From JANOZM01 sp031429355 (GTDB taxonomy: Bacteria > Pseudomonadota > Gammaproteobacteria > Burkholderiales > Burkholderiaceae_E), in the NCBI GenBank assembly GCA_031429355.1, contig JANOZM010000018.1:25588-89587 (forward strand): a stretch of DNA of 64,000 nucleotides, read 5' to 3'. The notes below the pieces were generated by a model that was not told the DNA's origin, searched no databases, and was given only the letters and a program-made list of their open reading frames with translations. A program made the translations under genes and the position numbers. Positions 60,978 through 64,000 of this stretch are shown in pieces (positions within the stretch are counted from its first letter, which is position 1; the number at the start of each line of letters is the position of its first letter).

Positions 60978-61316
60978 TTAAATAGCTTTGATGGTGCCCT
61001 TAGGCAACACGGTGCTGATGGCCGATTTTTGAAAATTAACTTCAACGACGCCGCTGCTGTCTTTTGCAATTTCTAAAACTAAATAGCTTTCGCCAACTTT
61101 TACAATTTTGCCCAAAATGCCGCCAGCTGTTATTACTTCGTCGCCCTTTTGAACGTTTTCAAGCATTTGTTTGTGCTCTTTGGCGCGCTTCATTTGTGGG
61201 CGAATCATTAAAAAGTACAGCACCACAAACATTAAAACGATAGGCAACAATTGAAACAATTGGTTCTGGCCAGCTGCACCGCCTGCGGCTTGAGCATAGG
61301 CATTTGAGATAAACAT
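60978..61316 (-). CDS. yajC: preprotein translocase accessory protein YajC
   Basis: 112 residues. One membrane helix (LFQLLPIVLMFVVLYFLMIRPQMKR), then a small cytoplasmic domain with VQKGDEVITAGGILGKIVKV. It associates with SecDF. A 66-bp gap separates it from tgt in the same direction. Confidence 0.95.
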   Translation of the reverse strand: MFISNAYAQAAGGAAGQNQLFQLLPIVLMFVVLYFLMIRPQMKRAKEHKQMLENVQKGDEVITAGGILGKIVKVGESYLVLEIAKDSSGVVEVNFQKSAISTVLPKGTIKAI

Positions 61317-61382
61317 GGAAATTCCTGCGTTAAGGTTACGTGTACTTACTAAAGGGCGAGATTGTACCGGAGGGGCGGTTTT

Positions 61383-62534
61383 TCAAGTTCGTGAGTCGAC
61401 TCCAAGTGCCCGTTGGGTGTGAAAATGATGTTCAAACTCGACAAATTGACCTTTTTCAATTGCGTCACGCATGTCAGCCATCAAGATTTGGTAGTAATGC
61501 AGGTTATGAATGGTGGCTAATCGTGCACCCAAAATTTCGCCCACTTTTTGCAAATGATGAATGTAGGCCCGGGAAAACCGACTGCATGCATAGCAATTGC
61601 AACCAACCTCAATTGGGCGGCGATCATCTTTGTAGCGACTATTACGTAATTTCAAATCGCCAATCCGCGTAAATAACCAACCGTTGCGCGCATTGCGTGT
61701 CGGCATGACGCAGTCGAACATATCGATTCCCGCTTTTACGCCAGCCACTAAATCTTCAGGTGTACCAACCCCCATTAAATAACGCGGCTTGTGGGCCGGT
61801 AACTTAGGCGCGGTGTAGTTCAAAATCCGCAGCATGGCTTCTTTGGGTTCGCCAACGGACAAGCCGCCAATTGCGTAACCAGGAAAGTCGGTGGTGGTTA
61901 GCGAATCGATTGACTCGTCGCGTAAGGCTTCAAACATACCGCCTTGAACAATGCCAAACAAATCATTGGGTTTTTCTACAGCGCCACTTAACTTGTCGAA
62001 CTCGTCTTTGCTGCGTTTGGCCCAGCGCATTGACATGCGCATTGAATCAGCGGCTTCTTTTTCTGTCGCTGGTCTGCCATCAATTTCGTAGGGCGTGCAT
62101 TCATCAAAAATCATTGCAATATCAGAGTTCAAATCCACTTGAATTCGCATGGATTCTTCGGGTGTCAGCATTAATTTATCGCCATTAATGGGCGATGCAA
62201 ATTGCACACCGTGCTCGGTAATTTTGCGTAACTCACCCAAAGAAAAAACTTGAAAGCCGCCCGAGTCAGTAAGGATTGGTTTATGCCACTGATTAAAATC
62301 GTGCAAACCATTAAATTGCTTGATCACGTCGGTACCAGGGCGCAACCATAAATGAAACGTATTGCCTAAAATGATTTGCGCGCCCAGTGCTTCAAGTTCA
62401 GTTGGTGCCATCGCTTTTACTGCACCAACTGTGCCCACCGGCATAAACACCGGCGTCTGAATAACGCCGTGATTTACCGTGAGTGATGCGCGCCGCGCTT
62501 GCCCATCGGTATGGCTAACTGAAAAGGTCAACAT
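61383..62534 (-). CDS. tgt: queuine tRNA-ribosyltransferase
   Basis: 383 residues. Substrate Asp in LTDSGGFQVFSLGELRK, nucleophile Asp in GIDMFDCVMPTRNARNG, and the zinc ligands in CNCYACSRFSRAYIHHL. It exchanges guanine 34 of GU(N) tRNAs for preQ1. It is 4 bp downstream of queA, whose product finishes the next step. Confidence 0.97.
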   Translation of the reverse strand: MLTFSVSHTDGQARRASLTVNHGVIQTPVFMPVGTVGAVKAMAPTELEALGAQIILGNTFHLWLRPGTDVIKQFNGLHDFNQWHKPILTDSGGFQVFSLGELRKITEHGVQFASPINGDKLMLTPEESMRIQVDLNSDIAMIFDECTPYEIDGRPATEKEAADSMRMSMRWAKRSKDEFDKLSGAVEKPNDLFGIVQGGMFEALRDESIDSLTTTDFPGYAIGGLSVGEPKEAMLRILNYTAPKLPAHKPRYLMGVGTPEDLVAGVKAGIDMFDCVMPTRNARNGWLFTRIGDLKLRNSRYKDDRRPIEVGCNCYACSRFSRAYIHHLQKVGEILGARLATIHNLHYYQILMADMRDAIEKGQFVEFEHHFHTQRALGVDSRT

Positions 62535-62538
62535 AAGA

Positions 62539-63696
62539 TTATTTTGCTTCCTGTTTTTTGGTCAACCACATGGCATCGCCATAGCTAAAAAAGCGATATT
62601 GTTGGGCAATAGCATGGCTATACGCTGCTTTAATTTCTGCAAAACCAGAAAAGGCACTAACCAGCATCATAAGCGTCGATTTTGGTAAATGAAAATTAGT
62701 AATTAATGCATCAACAATTTTAAATTTAAAACCCGGCGTAATAAAAATATTGGTGTCTGCTGTAGTCGCTTCTAATCGACCAGGCTTAATTGCGGCCGAC
62801 TCTAGCGCCCGCAAACTGGTCGTTCCAACCGCCACAACTTTATTGCCGCTATTGATCGTATTATTTATTGCGTTTGCGGCTTGCTCGGTAATTTCAAACC
62901 ATTCGCTGTGCATTTTATGTTCGGCTAAATTATCGGTACGCACGGGTTGGAACGTACCTGCGCCAACATGCAAAGTTAAGTAAACCAATTGCACGCCGTT
63001 CTGCTCTAATCGGGTTAACATTTCTTGCGTAAAATGAAGTCCCGCTGTGGGTGCCGCTACAGCCCCTGCCGATTTTGCGTATACCGTTTGATAGCGTTCT
63101 AAGTCGCTGCCACTGGGTTTGCGTGCAATGTACGGCGGCAACGGAATTTCCCCGTAAGTTTGCAGGGTCTCTAATGCAGAGCCTTCGGTTTGCATAACAA
63201 CAAAAGGTGGGCGGTATTCAATAACAGTTAGGTAATGATTGGTAGAAGATTCCGAATCCGCAATACTATTTTTTATATTTAAAGCAGCGGTTGCGCCCAA
63301 TGCTAATTGCAGTCCAACCTTGGGTTTATGGCTCGCTTTAATTTGCGCTAAAAACTGATTGTGCGAAAGCACGCGCTCGACCAGCATCTCAACTTTTCCG
63401 CCCGTTGGCTTAGTGGCAAACAGACGTGCCGGAATCACTTTGGTGTTATTCATCACCAGCGCGTCGCCCCGCCGCAATTTACTAAGCACCTCGGGGAACA
63501 TTGAATCTTGAGCTAGCTGTTTTGGTTCAACCACTAACAGCCGCGATTGCCCACGCACTTGCGGAGGCGTTTGCGCAATTAAAGCCTCTGGTAACTCGAA
63601 ATCGAAGTCGCCTAAAGTGAATTGCGTTGGGGCCGCAGTTGCGTCTTCGAAGTGCGAGGCGCTTACGTTTTGGGGGGGATTGTTGGCAATACTCAA
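62539..63696 (-). CDS. queA: S-adenosylmethionine:tRNA ribosyltransferase-isomerase
   Basis: 385 residues from TTG 63696; no ATG occurs before the conserved TLGDFDFELPEALIAQTPP, so an unusual start is needed and about 25 residues precede the domain. Further motifs: LRRGDALVMNNTKVIPARL, AAPTAGLHFTQEML, HVGAGTFQPVR and NFHLPKSTLMMLV. It moves the ribosyl part of SAM onto preQ1 in tRNA. Operon with tgt. Confidence 0.95.
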   Translation of the reverse strand: MSIANNPPQNVSASHFEDATAAPTQFTLGDFDFELPEALIAQTPPQVRGQSRLLVVEPKQLAQDSMFPEVLSKLRRGDALVMNNTKVIPARLFATKPTGGKVEMLVERVLSHNQFLAQIKASHKPKVGLQLALGATAALNIKNSIADSESSTNHYLTVIEYRPPFVVMQTEGSALETLQTYGEIPLPPYIARKPSGSDLERYQTVYAKSAGAVAAPTAGLHFTQEMLTRLEQNGVQLVYLTLHVGAGTFQPVRTDNLAEHKMHSEWFEITEQAANAINNTINSGNKVVAVGTTSLRALESAAIKPGRLEATTADTNIFITPGFKFKIVDALITNFHLPKSTLMMLVSAFSGFAEIKAAYSHAIAQQYRFFSYGDAMWLTKKQEAK

Positions 63697-63813
63697 AATT
63701 GGTCTGTGTTATGTCACCGCAAAGAGCACGCATAATAGCGCCGCAGGTCACTTTCGATTTGCTACTTCGCGCTTTTTTAAGCATAATTCGCGCCTCATGA
63801 AGCCGCACTATCC

Positions 63814-63898
63814 GCCCGGGTGGTGAAATTGGTAGACTCAGTGGACTCAAAATCCACCGCTGAAAGGCGTGCCGGTTCGAGTCCGGCCCCGGGCACCA
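63814..63898 (+). tRNA. tRNA-Leu (anticodon CAA)
   Basis: 85 nt with encoded CCA. Acceptor GCCCGGG pairs with CCCGGGC. The anticodon stem GTGGA/TCCAC frames the loop CTCAAAA (anticodon CAA, reads UUG). A long class-II variable arm and GGTTCGAGTCC (T arm) are present. Confidence 0.95.
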
Positions 63899-63905
63899 AT
63901 AACAC

Positions 63906-63927
63906 AACCCCCCAAGGGGTTTTTTTA
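63906..63927 (+). terminator. terminator after tRNA-Leu
   Basis: AACCCC (63906-63911), loop CCAA, GGGGTT, and a run of T to 63927: a compact rho-independent terminator 7 bp after the tRNA. Confidence 0.85.
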
Positions 63928-63977
63928 TTGGGGCCCGGGGAGTAATGCCCCAATGGCCATTACGTCCGGACTCGAAA

Positions 63978-63999
63978 GGAATCCCTTGCAAGGGATTCC
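63978..63999. repeat. 22-bp perfect palindrome at the window edge
   Basis: The arm GGAATCCCTTG is followed at once by its exact complement (22 bp, no spacer). Just before it, 63966-63976 reads CCGGACTCGAA, the inverted copy of 11 bp of the T arm of the tRNA-Leu. Function unknown; may belong to a structure that continues beyond the window. Confidence 0.5.
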
Positions 64000-64000
64000 G

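Noticed and set aside
63527..63991. minus-strand open frame of 154 codons over the tRNA-Leu and the queA 5' end
   Set aside because: It is the antisense of the tRNA (reading CPGPDSNRHAFQRW), a well-known false gene, and it overlaps the terminator.

Overview
The window reads as a chromosomal segment of a betaproteobacterium, probably in or near the Burkholderiales. The basis is the gene complement (queA-tgt-yajC-secD-secF order, separate pntAA/pntAB/pntB genes, glcDEF, a BMP-type nucleoside ABC transporter beside prfC and xdhC, a vanA-type Rieske oxygenase with a GntR regulator) and a base composition of roughly 45-47% G+C judged by eye. No species assignment is possible from sequence alone.

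Layout. 1-6.6 kb is a patchy region: the tail of a TPP-dependent enzyme, small secreted proteins, a truncated GNAT acetyltransferase next to a DUF4143-type AAA ATPase, an IS91-like transposase remnant, and two OmpA-domain proteins flanking an unknown secreted protein. 6.9-16.5 kb looks like a purine-handling block: adenine deaminase, a core-MetE methionine synthase, xdhC, prfC, and a divergent ABC importer (ATPase, two permeases, BMP lipoprotein) of the nucleoside/purine type. 16.6-24.2 kb holds an nnrU-like gene, an outer-membrane protein, the glycolate oxidase operon glcDEF, a membrane-anchored C13 (legumain-like) peptidase and a 2-hydroxychromene-2-carboxylate isomerase.

24.2-32.3 kb is an accessory island and the most interesting part of the window. 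It encodes an HlyD-type adaptor, a C39-peptidase ABC exporter, a radical SAM/SPASM peptide maturase, a secreted HEXXH protein, and two short genes whose products share a leader ending in Gly-Gly and cores with a conserved Tyr-x-Gln...Cys pattern. Together they form a plausible complete RiPP (ribosomally made, radical-SAM-modified peptide) system. The island is bracketed by a 50-bp direct repeat (45/50 identical by hand alignment) of the 3' end of the isomerase gene, which looks like a trace of how it integrated.

Immediately to the right, a 1232-bp IS407-type IS3-family element has inserted into codon 12 of an SPFH/band-7 gene. It duplicated CCTA and supplied a replacement start codon. Its own orfB carries an in-frame TAA. 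After a small Arc-like protein come a BrnT-like toxin/antitoxin pair and a gntR-vanA-ferredoxin operon in which the usual VanB reductase domain is missing.

38-48.5 kb is housekeeping: an MFS transporter, small membrane and lipoproteins, the proton-translocating transhydrogenase, mnmA, an FMN glutamate-synthase-like protein, a GST and purB. 48.7-58 kb is one chemotaxis operon (STAS-like protein, a coiled-coil membrane protein, two cheY, cheA, cheW, cheR, cheD, cheB, two receptors without periplasmic sensor domains). 58-64 kb is secF-secD-yajC-tgt-queA on the minus strand and a tRNA-Leu(CAA). No rRNA or CRISPR array was seen.
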